A stretch of DNA of 64,000 nucleotides from contig CAKSLI010000002.1 of assembly GCA_934466475.1 (NCBI GenBank), positions 62,001 to 126,000 of the forward strand, written 5' to 3'. Below the pieces are notes generated by a model. That model saw nothing but the letters and a program-made list of their open reading frames with translations. It did not search any database and was not told the DNA's origin. The position numbers and the translations under genes were made by a program. The stretch is from an uncultured Oscillospiraceae bacterium. GTDB taxonomy: Bacteria > Bacillota > Clostridia > Oscillospirales > Ruminococcaceae. Of the stretch, positions 18,768 through 26,198 are shown piece by piece. The stretch's first letter is position 1. Every line of letters starts with the position of its first letter.

Positions 18768-19488
18768 TGGAAAGTCCCCCGTTTCTGGAATATTCCGCGG
18801 TCACGGCGTTTCTGGCGCTTTCCTGATAGAGCTTGCCAACCGGTATCACATCGCCGTTCTGCATTTCAAAGCTGTTCCAGCCCCTTACGCGGCGTATGCG
18901 GCGCATATTTATGAAATAGCTTCGGTGGCAGCGGCAGAAATAGTCCGGCAGTTTCTCCGAGATATCGTCCATTCTGCCGTAGCTCACCAGCTCCCCGCCG
19001 TCCGTGATGAACTGGAGCTGCCTGCGGTCGCTCACTATGTACAGCAGCTCGGCGCAGTTCACATATTCAGTGCGGCGGTTTATGGTAACGGGTATAAAAT
19101 CCTGCTTTCTGGTAGAGGAAGCATGTATTTTCGCAAGGGCGTTCTTCAGGTATTCCTCCTGCACCGGCTTTGAGAGGTACGCCAGAGGCTCGTTTCCCGG
19201 CTCGCACCGGAATATGTCCTGCGAGAACTCCGCGGCATGGCTGGTGACGAACACCAGCTTCGCCAGTGGCTTCAGCCTGTTCAGGGTCTGCGCGAAGTCT
19301 ATACCGCTGCCGTCCGCGTTCATTATGTCCAGGAATACGGCGTCTATCTCCTCTCTGTCGCCGAGCGCGAACCTCAGCGCAGCCAGAGTCGAAAAAAGCC
19401 TGATCTCACATTCAGGCTCAAGGGCTAGTATTTTTCTTTCGAGGTCTTTTGCAAAAATTTCATTATCATCGCATATATAATATCTCAT
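18760..19488 (-). CDS. LytTR-family response regulator (AgrA-like)
   Basis: A 242-residue regulator: receiver domain (acidic pair D8-D9... with phosphoacceptor D54 in VFLDIMNADG) and a C-terminal LytTR DNA-binding domain with the hallmark FCRCHRSYFINMRRIRRV. It is the first gene of a two-gene operon with the kinase. LytTR proteins bind short direct repeats near promoters; the TGTAAYC array at 16431-16480 is a candidate target, by position only. Confidence 0.88.
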   Translation of the reverse strand: MRYYICDDNEIFAKDLERKILALEPECEIRLFSTLAALRFALGDREEIDAVFLDIMNADGSGIDFAQTLNRLKPLAKLVFVTSHAAEFSQDIFRCEPGNEPLAYLSKPVQEEYLKNALAKIHASSTRKQDFIPVTINRRTEYVNCAELLYIVSDRRQLQFITDGGELVSYGRMDDISEKLPDYFCRCHRSYFINMRRIRRVRGWNSFEMQNGDVIPVGKLYQESARNAVTAEYSRNGGLSID

Positions 19489-19520
19489 TCTGCCGCCTCC
19501 ATTATTAACTTTACCATTCT

Positions 19521-19549
19521 ATTATATATCGAATACTATGAATTGTCAA
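19521..19549 (-). promoter_or_regulatory. Promoter of the two-component operon
   Basis: Minus strand TTGACA (19544-19549), 17-bp spacer, TATAAT (19521-19526). Confidence 0.75.
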
Positions 19550-19662
19550 TTTGTTCATTACACGAACCTTCATTTTTGTTACATCAGTTAATATTTAGAG
19601 TATACAATTTGTGCAATTTGACTTATCCATGCAACAACATCTTGTGACAAAATACAATATAT

Positions 19663-19915
19663 GGTAACCTCTAAAAACCGGGACACGAGCAGATTTCGTA
19701 CATGACTTATATCAGATGCTAGGCGTCAAACCGCAGTAATACTGTATGTATTTCAAGGTTTGACAACGAAGCAGATGATACGGGATACGCTGAATATAGC
19801 GAAGCGTAACAAAATCAGACGCGTGAGTTTCGCGTTTGAACGTGTCGATTTTGTTTTATTCAGCGTTTCCCTTTGGCATAGAAATCTGCCGTGAAGGAGG
19901 TTTTTAGAGGTTACC
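19663..19915. mobile_element. Family 1 inverted-repeat element, interior type B, carrying a nested insertion
   Basis: 253 bp between GGTAACCTCTAAAAACC and GGTTTTTAGAGGTTACC, flanked by a 4-bp duplication ATAT (19659-19662 and 19916-19919). The left 120 bp and right 35 bp match the copy at 35257-35418 base for base as far as read. About 96 bp of unrelated sequence (about 19781-19876) replaces 5 bp in the right arm of the palindrome. It lies just upstream of the lipoprotein gene at 19985. Confidence 0.88.
19782..19871. mobile_element. Small palindromic element nested in the family 1 copy
   Basis: About 90 bp with 15-bp terminal inverted repeats: GGGATACGCTGAATA and TATTCAGCGTTTCCC (one mismatch). 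The interior also pairs with itself (AACAAAATC / GATTTTGTT), so the whole unit is one long imperfect hairpin. It has no coding capacity. Confidence 0.65.
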
Positions 19916-19984
19916 ATATTGTAAAAGATGTCCTGTAACCTTTCCGGCAGAGATCTGTTATATATAATGAACGGAGGTATTTAT

Positions 19985-21205
19985 ATGAAAAAATCCAGAA
20001 TAACAGCCGCGCTCGCTGCATGCCTTATGCTGAGCGCCTGCGTATCACGCGAAACCGAGCTCACGCAGAGCTCCTATCCCGAAACGTCAAGGACAGAAGT
20101 CACCAGGGAAAGCTCCACGGAAGCCGACTCACCCGCGGCAACAGAGGAAACCCCGCCGGAAGCCGAACAGTCCGCTGAGGAATTCATGGAAGCTTTCGGA
20201 GCGGACAAGGTGTTCTCATACATGGCAGGAGACGAGAGCTGCGCAGTACTGTACGCCGCCGGAACAGAGGAGCAGGAAAACGGCACATTCCGGTGCGAAA
20301 CGCTGAACATCGGGCTTTATTCCTACGGACAGGCGGAGGATTCTCAGCTGATCGGCACCGACATGGAAATAAACCCCGCTGAAAGCGGCATACACTTTTA
20401 CGAGCTGTGGGGAGGAACGCTGTATATCCCGTATTACTCAGACAGCGCCGGAGTTTCAGCGCAGTTCTGGTCGGCAAAGGGCAGTAAGCTGACGCTTTTC
20501 ACCGGGGACTACTCCTATGTTGGCAGGGAACTGTACCAGACCGTGGAGCTCCCGGAATTCACCGGAGCGGATCACGAACACGATTCCCTCACGGATTCAG
20601 ACGGAAATATCTGGCGGTTTGATTTCACAGCCGGAAAATACTTTGTTTTCCCGGAGGAAAGACCGCAGGGGCTCCCGCCTGTGCAGTACAACGCGGCTTA
20701 CAGCTATTCCACCTGCCCCGTGGTCATGTCCTGTGAGCCTGACACCGCCGGAATGACGGAGGAGCAGGCGGTGCAGTCCGCGCTTGATATCCTCGCGGAG
20801 AAATACCTCCAGAGCATGATGGACGAATCCTATTACCGGGAATTCCGTATACTGGAATACAAAGACCTCACGACTGAAATTTTCGGCAGGACGGACGAGG
20901 TATACACCACGCACCTTGAAGATTACAGGCAATCGGACGTGTACAGCATCTGGAAGTCCCTTGAAAACTGGGAGATATCCGAAAACTCATGGCTGGTGGA
21001 TTTCAGCGCGAAATACCGTGTGGAAGGGCGCATAAGCGAGTACACGTTCACCGCTGATACGGACGAATGGTACGACACTCCCACTGACGGAGCCCCTCCT
21101 GCCTGCTACATGCTGTGCAGGAACGGGGATATATGGTATCTCTGGTCAAGGGCGGCGTATCGTTATTTCCCGTCCGGGGATCATATCGCCGGAATGGACG
21201 GCTGA
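19985..21205 (+). CDS. Lipoprotein of unknown function
   Basis: Not recognised. The 406-residue protein starts MKKSRITAALAACLMLSAC, a lipoprotein signal with Cys 19, then a Ser/Thr/Glu-rich tether of about 45 residues and a long domain without a motif I can name. The start follows GGAGG at 8 bp; an upstream in-frame ATG at 19928 is not used because it lacks a ribosome site. The C-terminal third (from about 290) has many aromatic residues. It is anchored outside the membrane. The upstream region is filled by a transposed inverted-repeat element, so its native promoter may have been displaced. Confidence 0.8.
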   Translation: MKKSRITAALAACLMLSACVSRETELTQSSYPETSRTEVTRESSTEADSPAATEETPPEAEQSAEEFMEAFGADKVFSYMAGDESCAVLYAAGTEEQENGTFRCETLNIGLYSYGQAEDSQLIGTDMEINPAESGIHFYELWGGTLYIPYYSDSAGVSAQFWSAKGSKLTLFTGDYSYVGRELYQTVELPEFTGADHEHDSLTDSDGNIWRFDFTAGKYFVFPEERPQGLPPVQYNAAYSYSTCPVVMSCEPDTAGMTEEQAVQSALDILAEKYLQSMMDESYYREFRILEYKDLTTEIFGRTDEVYTTHLEDYRQSDVYSIWKSLENWEISENSWLVDFSAKYRVEGRISEYTFTADTDEWYDTPTDGAPPACYMLCRNGDIWYLWSRAAYRYFPSGDHIAGMDG

Positions 21206-21224
21206 AACTGTATCAGATAACGGC

Positions 21225-21253
21225 TTGACACTCCGGGGAGAACGTGATATAAT
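21225..21253 (+). promoter_or_regulatory. Promoter of the DUF2726 gene
   Basis: TTGACA (21225-21230), 17-bp spacer, TATAAT (21248-21253). The 61-bp family 2 element begins 6 bp after the -10 box, so the element makes up most of the mRNA leader. Confidence 0.8.
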
Positions 21254-21258
21254 TCTTA

Positions 21259-21319
21259 AGGCAATACCGGAAAGTAACGGTTGGCACAATCGCACGACAA
21301 TAATTATGCGGTGTTGCCT
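21259..21319. mobile_element. Family 2 element, minimal 61-bp copy
   Basis: Starts AGGCAATACC and ends GGTGTTGCCT, with TA on both sides (21257-21258 and 21320-21321). The termini match the outermost bases of the large copies at 23.8, 32.4 and 51.3 kb, but the interior is short and different. Confidence 0.7.
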
Positions 21320-21349
21320 TAAATGTATTCTTTCCCCGGAGGTCTGGCA

Positions 21350-21814
21350 TTGGATTATTTACCCTGGATAGGTCTGGCGGTAATCGCCGCACTGATATTG
21401 ATCTGGATATACATAAGGCTCCACGAGAAGCTCCCGTATATCATGAACGAGACGATACTCACCGAGCGCGAGCGGGCATTCTACCGCATTCTGAAGCCGG
21501 TCGCGGACAGGCTGGAGCTCCAGATATGTCCGAAGGTGCGCGTTGCGGACATCGTTTCGATAAAAAAGGGCACCAAGGACTGGCAGAAGTGGTTCAACAA
21601 GATAAAATCGAAACATGTTGACTTCCTGCTGTGCGACTACGACATGAACATAGTACTGCTGATAGAGCTTGACGACCGCAGCCACGAAACTGAACGCGCC
21701 CAGAAGAACGACCGCCTGAAAAACGCGATTTTCGGCGACAGGCTGGTGCGTATACGTTCCCTAAAAGAGGACGTGGAGGCGGTCATTACCGCCGCGCTGA
21801 AAAAAGTGCAATAA
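21350..21814 (+). CDS. DUF2726 domain protein with N-terminal membrane anchor
   Basis: 154 residues if started at TTG 21350, which has CGGAGG 7 bp upstream; the in-frame ATG at 21323 overlaps the end of the inserted element and has no ribosome site. One transmembrane helix (about 6-25) is followed by a soluble domain of the DUF2726 type: TERERAFYRIL, VDFLLCDYDMNIVLLIELDDRSH and a terminal RLVRIRS. The E-[LV]-D-D-x-[ST]-H pattern recalls the PD-(D/E)XK nuclease fold proposed for this family; activity is unknown. Confidence 0.82.
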   Translation: MDYLPWIGLAVIAALILIWIYIRLHEKLPYIMNETILTERERAFYRILKPVADRLELQICPKVRVADIVSIKKGTKDWQKWFNKIKSKHVDFLLCDYDMNIVLLIELDDRSHETERAQKNDRLKNAIFGDRLVRIRSLKEDVEAVITAALKKVQ

Positions 21815-21820
21815 AATTCA

Positions 21821-21842
21821 GGGAGAGCCAAAAGCTCTCCCT
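21821..21842. terminator. Bidirectional terminator
   Basis: GGGAGAGC / GCTCTCCC stem with a CAAAA loop between convergent genes. The same stem sequence occurs at 341-360. Confidence 0.7.
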
Positions 21843-21851
21843 GCTATATTT

Positions 21852-23771
21852 TCAGTTTCTGGGGTGGCGCTTGTGTTTCGCCTTGTCGGAATACATCAGC
21901 CTGTCGGCAAGCTCGATAAGCCCGTCTATTGAATCCACGCCGGAAAGCGAGGCCGAATACACTCCAAAGCCGACCTGTACCTGATATTTCTTTCCGGAAG
22001 CCGCGTTTATCTCCGCCAGCTTTTCCTCGAAGCCCCTGCGGTACTTCTCCGCCTGCTCCGCCGCGTCGCCTAAGCATATCTTCGCCACAACGAACTCATC
22101 TCCGCCGAACCGCGAACAGATGACACCGCCGCCGGCGCTCTCGGAGGCTCCGCTCAGCGCCCGCGCTATCATGCACAAAGCCTCATCGCCCTCCGCATGA
22201 CCGAAGTTGTCGTTGATGTACTTCATATCGTTCATATCGACCGATACGATAAACACATCGCAGTCCTCGCAGAAGCGCGCCTCATATTCTTCCCGGAAGC
22301 CCTGATAGAATCCGTAGCGGTTGTATATCTGCGTCAGCTGATCATGCGTGAACATGAACTCCAGCCGGCGGTTCAGCGCCCTCATATGCTCGTGAGTGCG
22401 CATATTCTCAAGGCAGCGGTTAAGGCTGTTGCAGAATGTGTACAGCCGCTCGCTGTGGTGCTCGTCCCGGACATACGGCGACACGAAATATCCGTGCACG
22501 TTGTTCTGGAAGAACAGCGGGATAAGGAACACCATTCTGTCCTCTGACATCACTGATTCGAACTGCGGCATTATCCGCGAAGCCGGGAATACCGTGCCGG
22601 TAAAGTTCTTCCTGCCGTCAGTGTTGGTGCAGGCGAAGACATGCATCTCCCCGAACCTGCTGAACTCCGGCAGGGGCTCTCGTCGCTCCGCGCCCAGGAA
22701 CCGGCAAAATTCGTCCGTCAGGCAAACCAGCGAATTTCCGCAGCAGTACTTCTCCACCGCTTTCCGGATATTATCCGGGACAGGGTCTGCGGCCGCGGTG
22801 TTCTCCATGATGTTGATATATTCCTCATAATTGAGCGAATAGGAATAGCTCCTGACGTACTCCGCAAGCTGCGCGTTGGAGCTTGCCTCGTCCCGGCAGG
22901 CACAGCCGCAGCTCTCGCTGAACACGGGCTCAAACGGAAATTCCACCGTGTACGGCACAAGACCCCTGTCCGCGTATACCTTGTCCACGATCTCCAGCAG
23001 AGTGCGGGCAAGCTGCGCGTCATTTCGCGCGGCGGTTGTAAGGCGCGGTCTGTGGTATTTCTCTATTGCTATTCCGTCAAATCCGGTAACAATAACATCG
23101 TCCGGGACCTTTATGCCGTGCTCGCTCAGCTTCAGGCACACTGCCATAGCCATGGTATCGTTGCAGCAGACGAATGCGTCCGGAAGCTCCTCGCCGCTCT
23201 CAAAGAACCTGTCCATTACCTCATAAGTGGGGTTGTCCCAGAAATCACCGTAATATACGTCCCCATCACCGAGGGTCAGACCATGCTGCTGCATGATGTC
23301 ACGGCAGCTCTTTATGCGGGTTTCTGAGAAAGGATTACCCTTGTAGCCGGCTATAAGCTTTATCCGGCGGCAGTCATGCCTGGATATAACATGTTCCACT
23401 ATCTGACCGAACGCCTCGCCATAGCCGAATGAAATGCAGAACGCCCCCGGAAGCGGGATATCGACAGATATCAGCGGCACCATGCATTCACGGCAGTCGC
23501 TGACTATACGTTCGATCACGGAACGCTCGTGGATAGACGCGGGAATTATTATCATCGCGTCCAGCATATCGTAATTTATCAGGCTGAATATAGAGGACTC
23601 GCCGTCATTGCTTCCCGAACTGTAATACATGTCCCCGAAGCACTGAAATACCAGCATTCTGTATTTTCCGTCAGACTTAACGATATCCGCAAGGCTGTCA
23701 AGCACGGATTTGCTGATGTCCTTGTTGGCCGCCGCGCAGCATACTCCCACAGTTATAACGCTGTTTAGCAA
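21852..23771 (-). CDS. Sugar-sensor (LacI-type ligand domain) fused to GGDEF diguanylate cyclase
   Basis: 639 residues from TTG 23771, which has GGGAGG 8 bp upstream; an ATG 27 bp further up has none. Residues about 5-300 form a LacI/periplasmic-binding-like ligand domain (ITVGVCCAAANKDIS; DAFVCCNDTMAMAVC; VTGFDGIAIEKYHRPRLTT) without the DNA-binding HTH. A middle region (about 330-470) is of unknown fold with several Cys. The C-terminus (about 480-639) is a GGDEF domain with an intact active site RFGGDEFVV. There is no signal peptide or membrane segment. It should make c-di-GMP in the cytoplasm in response to a small ligand, probably a sugar. Confidence 0.85.
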   Translation of the reverse strand: MLNSVITVGVCCAAANKDISKSVLDSLADIVKSDGKYRMLVFQCFGDMYYSSGSNDGESSIFSLINYDMLDAMIIIPASIHERSVIERIVSDCRECMVPLISVDIPLPGAFCISFGYGEAFGQIVEHVISRHDCRRIKLIAGYKGNPFSETRIKSCRDIMQQHGLTLGDGDVYYGDFWDNPTYEVMDRFFESGEELPDAFVCCNDTMAMAVCLKLSEHGIKVPDDVIVTGFDGIAIEKYHRPRLTTAARNDAQLARTLLEIVDKVYADRGLVPYTVEFPFEPVFSESCGCACRDEASSNAQLAEYVRSYSYSLNYEEYINIMENTAAADPVPDNIRKAVEKYCCGNSLVCLTDEFCRFLGAERREPLPEFSRFGEMHVFACTNTDGRKNFTGTVFPASRIMPQFESVMSEDRMVFLIPLFFQNNVHGYFVSPYVRDEHHSERLYTFCNSLNRCLENMRTHEHMRALNRRLEFMFTHDQLTQIYNRYGFYQGFREEYEARFCEDCDVFIVSVDMNDMKYINDNFGHAEGDEALCMIARALSGASESAGGGVICSRFGGDEFVVAKICLGDAAEQAEKYRRGFEEKLAEINAASGKKYQVQVGFGVYSASLSGVDSIDGLIELADRLMYSDKAKHKRHPRN

Positions 23772-23812
23772 ATTCTGCACCTCCCTCAAACGGAACATAA
23801 CTTATGACTTTA

Positions 23813-24123
23813 GGCAACACCGCACAAAGATCATTTATTGGATTTTGCACGTGTCTTGCTTGCATCTTTCTAGTTTGGCGCAAAAAATTACATGATTGCT
23901 CAACGGATATGTTCTGTGTTGCGCCAAACTTGCATCTTGCACAATTCGTCCTAGCAAGGCGACAGCCTTGCGTCGCTAGTTGTTGACTTGAAAACGCTAT
24001 CGCTTCCGTCAACAACTCCTCATTGTGCAATCTGACGAAAAATCGAGTATTGCCAATAAGCGAAGCGTAATATTGGCAATACTAACTGCGCAATACACGC
24101 ACAATCTTTGTGCGGTATTGCCT
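23813..24123. mobile_element. Family 2 element, large copy 1 (inverted relative to the others)
   Basis: About 311 bp between GGCAACACCGCACAAAGA and a matching inverted end TTTGTGCGGTATTGCC, with TA at 23811-23812 on the left and TTTA on the right. Relative to the 51342-51554 copy it contains two extra palindromic blocks: one bounded by AGTTTGGCGCAA / TTGCGCCAAACT (about 23868-23930) and one bounded by AGTTGTTGAC / GTCAACAACT (about 23976-24020). It lies in the gap upstream of the GGDEF gene; no other coding sequence is present in this stretch. Confidence 0.85.
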
Positions 24124-24187
24124 TTATTTTAACATAAACTGCATAAAAATTCAAGAGACCGCGGACAACTCGCAGGCTCCTTTTTGT

Positions 24188-26113
24188 CTATTTCTGACGA
24201 TCCCTGTCGCGCAGCCGCTTCTCAAACCAGCCGTAGGTGAACGATATCGCAAGCAGCGTCACGCCGAAGCCAATGAACATAAGCGTTCTTCCCACTGCGT
24301 CCATTCCGGAGAAATCAAACAGGAACAGCTTCGCCGAGGAAAACAGCGCCAGCGCCAGTCCGAACCGCCGCAGCAGCGCGTTCCTTTTTGCAAAGCCTAT
24401 TCCGATCCATGCGGCGGCGGTCAGCAGGTAGGCTATGCTGATGATACAGCTTGTGAACGCCGCCCAGCCGTTGACTCCCAGCACCACCGTCAGGGTCATC
24501 ATACCGTAGAACGAGGTCACCAGTCCCACTGCCCGCGCGAATTTCGGAGCAAGCGACTTTATCCGCAGAGCCATATCCAGCGCCGACAGCACCGAGGCGA
24601 TATTCACCGCGCAGTAAACTATCACGGCGATGATCCCGCCGCTGCGCTTTACCGTAAAGTTCGCCGCGAGAAGCATACACATTCCGAAGGAGTACAGCGC
24701 AAGCGCCGCTCCCGCAGAAGCGCCCTTTCGCAGGAACTTAAGCTTCCCCGCCGCAAAGCCGAGAAGCATCCACATTGCCGCGACAAGAAGATATTCATAA
24801 AGCCTGTCTGCCGAGGTATCCAGCGCCGGAATAAGCTTTTCCGCGATCATATACACGCCGAAGAATCCCGTGTTGAACAGCACTCCAACGGAATAAAGCT
24901 GGAATCCGACTCCGCGCCTGCCTTTCAGTGCGAACGCCGCCAGCAGAGCCGCCCACAGCACCGCATTCAGCACAAACGCTGCCGTGCGCACTCCCGAATG
25001 TCCCCACTGCGTCACCCTGTCAAACAGGAACAGCAGCTCCGCAAATATAAGCGCGCCATAACCCCAGCCAATCAGGAGCTTCCTGCCGGAAAACAGCCCG
25101 GCGGCAGCGACAGCCGCCGCGAACACATGGAATATCATGTACGACCACACCGCCGGGAACAGCCGCAGAATTGACAGCGCCAGCGCAGTCAGGAGCAGGT
25201 TTATCAGCACCCCGCACGCGCGGCTGCGGCTGTCAGTCCTGTTCGCGAAGAACATAATGCAGACCACATAGACCGCCGCCAGCAGCAGCGAGGAAACTCC
25301 CGCCTCAACGCGCACGGACATCAGGAAAAACGTGGGCATAAGCAGCGCCACGCTCTCCGGAATGACCAGCAGGGCGGTCTGCGCCCCGGTCATACGTCCG
25401 TCTGCTTCGAGGCTGTCGAGGAGCGCTCCGCCTGCGTAGACGGCACCCGCTGCAATGATGAACACCGTCGAATATATCCCGGAAAGTTCGTCTATAAAGA
25501 TGTAGATCCCCATGCCCCTGTCCACAGTGCAGAGGTATATTCCCTCGTAGAATATCAGACCGGCAGCCACAAACTGCGGCGAGTAAAAACCGAATTTCCG
25601 GCAGACCAGCGCATTCCCGGCGTGGAGCGCCACCAGCAGCACTCCGCTGAGCAGATATCCCACCTGGGAAGCTGCAGTCATCATCGTCAGCATTGCTCCG
25701 ACCGCCGTGATTATCAGCAGCGTGCGCGACCTGTGCCGCACCGCCAGAAGAAGCCCGCCAAGCGCGGTAAGTCCGCCTATCAGCAGCGCCCAGTCTCCGG
25801 TGCAGCGCAGTCCGAACCTCCCCGACATCATTGAGATGAACAGCTCAGCTACGCCGCCGAATATCAGCGTATTGCCGAACACCAGCGAGCCCTTTCCCCG
25901 GAACACCTCACCTAGGAACACCATCACAGCGCCAAGCGCGAGTATCATAACCAGCCGCAGCCATTCCGCGATAACTCCGCCGGATACAGCCGAAAACGCG
26001 ATAACTCCGATAATTATAAAGATAACGCCTATCTTGCTGAGGACGTTCAGTCCCACGAACATCTCGCCGCCGGATGGCGAGCTGTTCTGTTTCTGAGGGT
26101 GATTTTCGCTCAT
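24188..26113 (-). CDS. DUF2339-type polytopic membrane protein
   Basis: A 641-residue, strongly hydrophobic protein with roughly 18-20 predicted membrane spans and a short hydrophilic N-terminus. The first span KIGVIFIIIGVIAFSAVSGG and the following RLVMILALGAVMVFLGE resemble the opening of DUF2339 proteins. The start at 26113 follows AAGGGAG; an ATG 18 bp upstream is less well placed. Function of the family is unknown. Monocistronic or read through into the GGDEF gene across the inserted element. Confidence 0.72.
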   Translation of the reverse strand: MSENHPQKQNSSPSGGEMFVGLNVLSKIGVIFIIIGVIAFSAVSGGVIAEWLRLVMILALGAVMVFLGEVFRGKGSLVFGNTLIFGGVAELFISMMSGRFGLRCTGDWALLIGGLTALGGLLLAVRHRSRTLLIITAVGAMLTMMTAASQVGYLLSGVLLVALHAGNALVCRKFGFYSPQFVAAGLIFYEGIYLCTVDRGMGIYIFIDELSGIYSTVFIIAAGAVYAGGALLDSLEADGRMTGAQTALLVIPESVALLMPTFFLMSVRVEAGVSSLLLAAVYVVCIMFFANRTDSRSRACGVLINLLLTALALSILRLFPAVWSYMIFHVFAAAVAAAGLFSGRKLLIGWGYGALIFAELLFLFDRVTQWGHSGVRTAAFVLNAVLWAALLAAFALKGRRGVGFQLYSVGVLFNTGFFGVYMIAEKLIPALDTSADRLYEYLLVAAMWMLLGFAAGKLKFLRKGASAGAALALYSFGMCMLLAANFTVKRSGGIIAVIVYCAVNIASVLSALDMALRIKSLAPKFARAVGLVTSFYGMMTLTVVLGVNGWAAFTSCIISIAYLLTAAAWIGIGFAKRNALLRRFGLALALFSSAKLFLFDFSGMDAVGRTLMFIGFGVTLLAISFTYGWFEKRLRDRDRQK

Positions 26114-26144
26114 ACCAAAACTCCCTTCCAAACCATTATCTACT

Positions 26145-26182
26145 CAAAAAACGCTGAATAAGCGTGTGCTTTATTCAGCGTT
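26145..26182 (-). terminator. Terminator of the M23 peptidase gene
   Basis: Perfect 12-bp stem AACGCTGAATAA / TTATTCAGCGTT followed on the minus strand by TTTTTTGAG. The arms share 10 bases with the termini of the nested element at 19782-19871. Confidence 0.85.
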
Positions 26183-26198
26183 CAGTGATTATTTGCTT

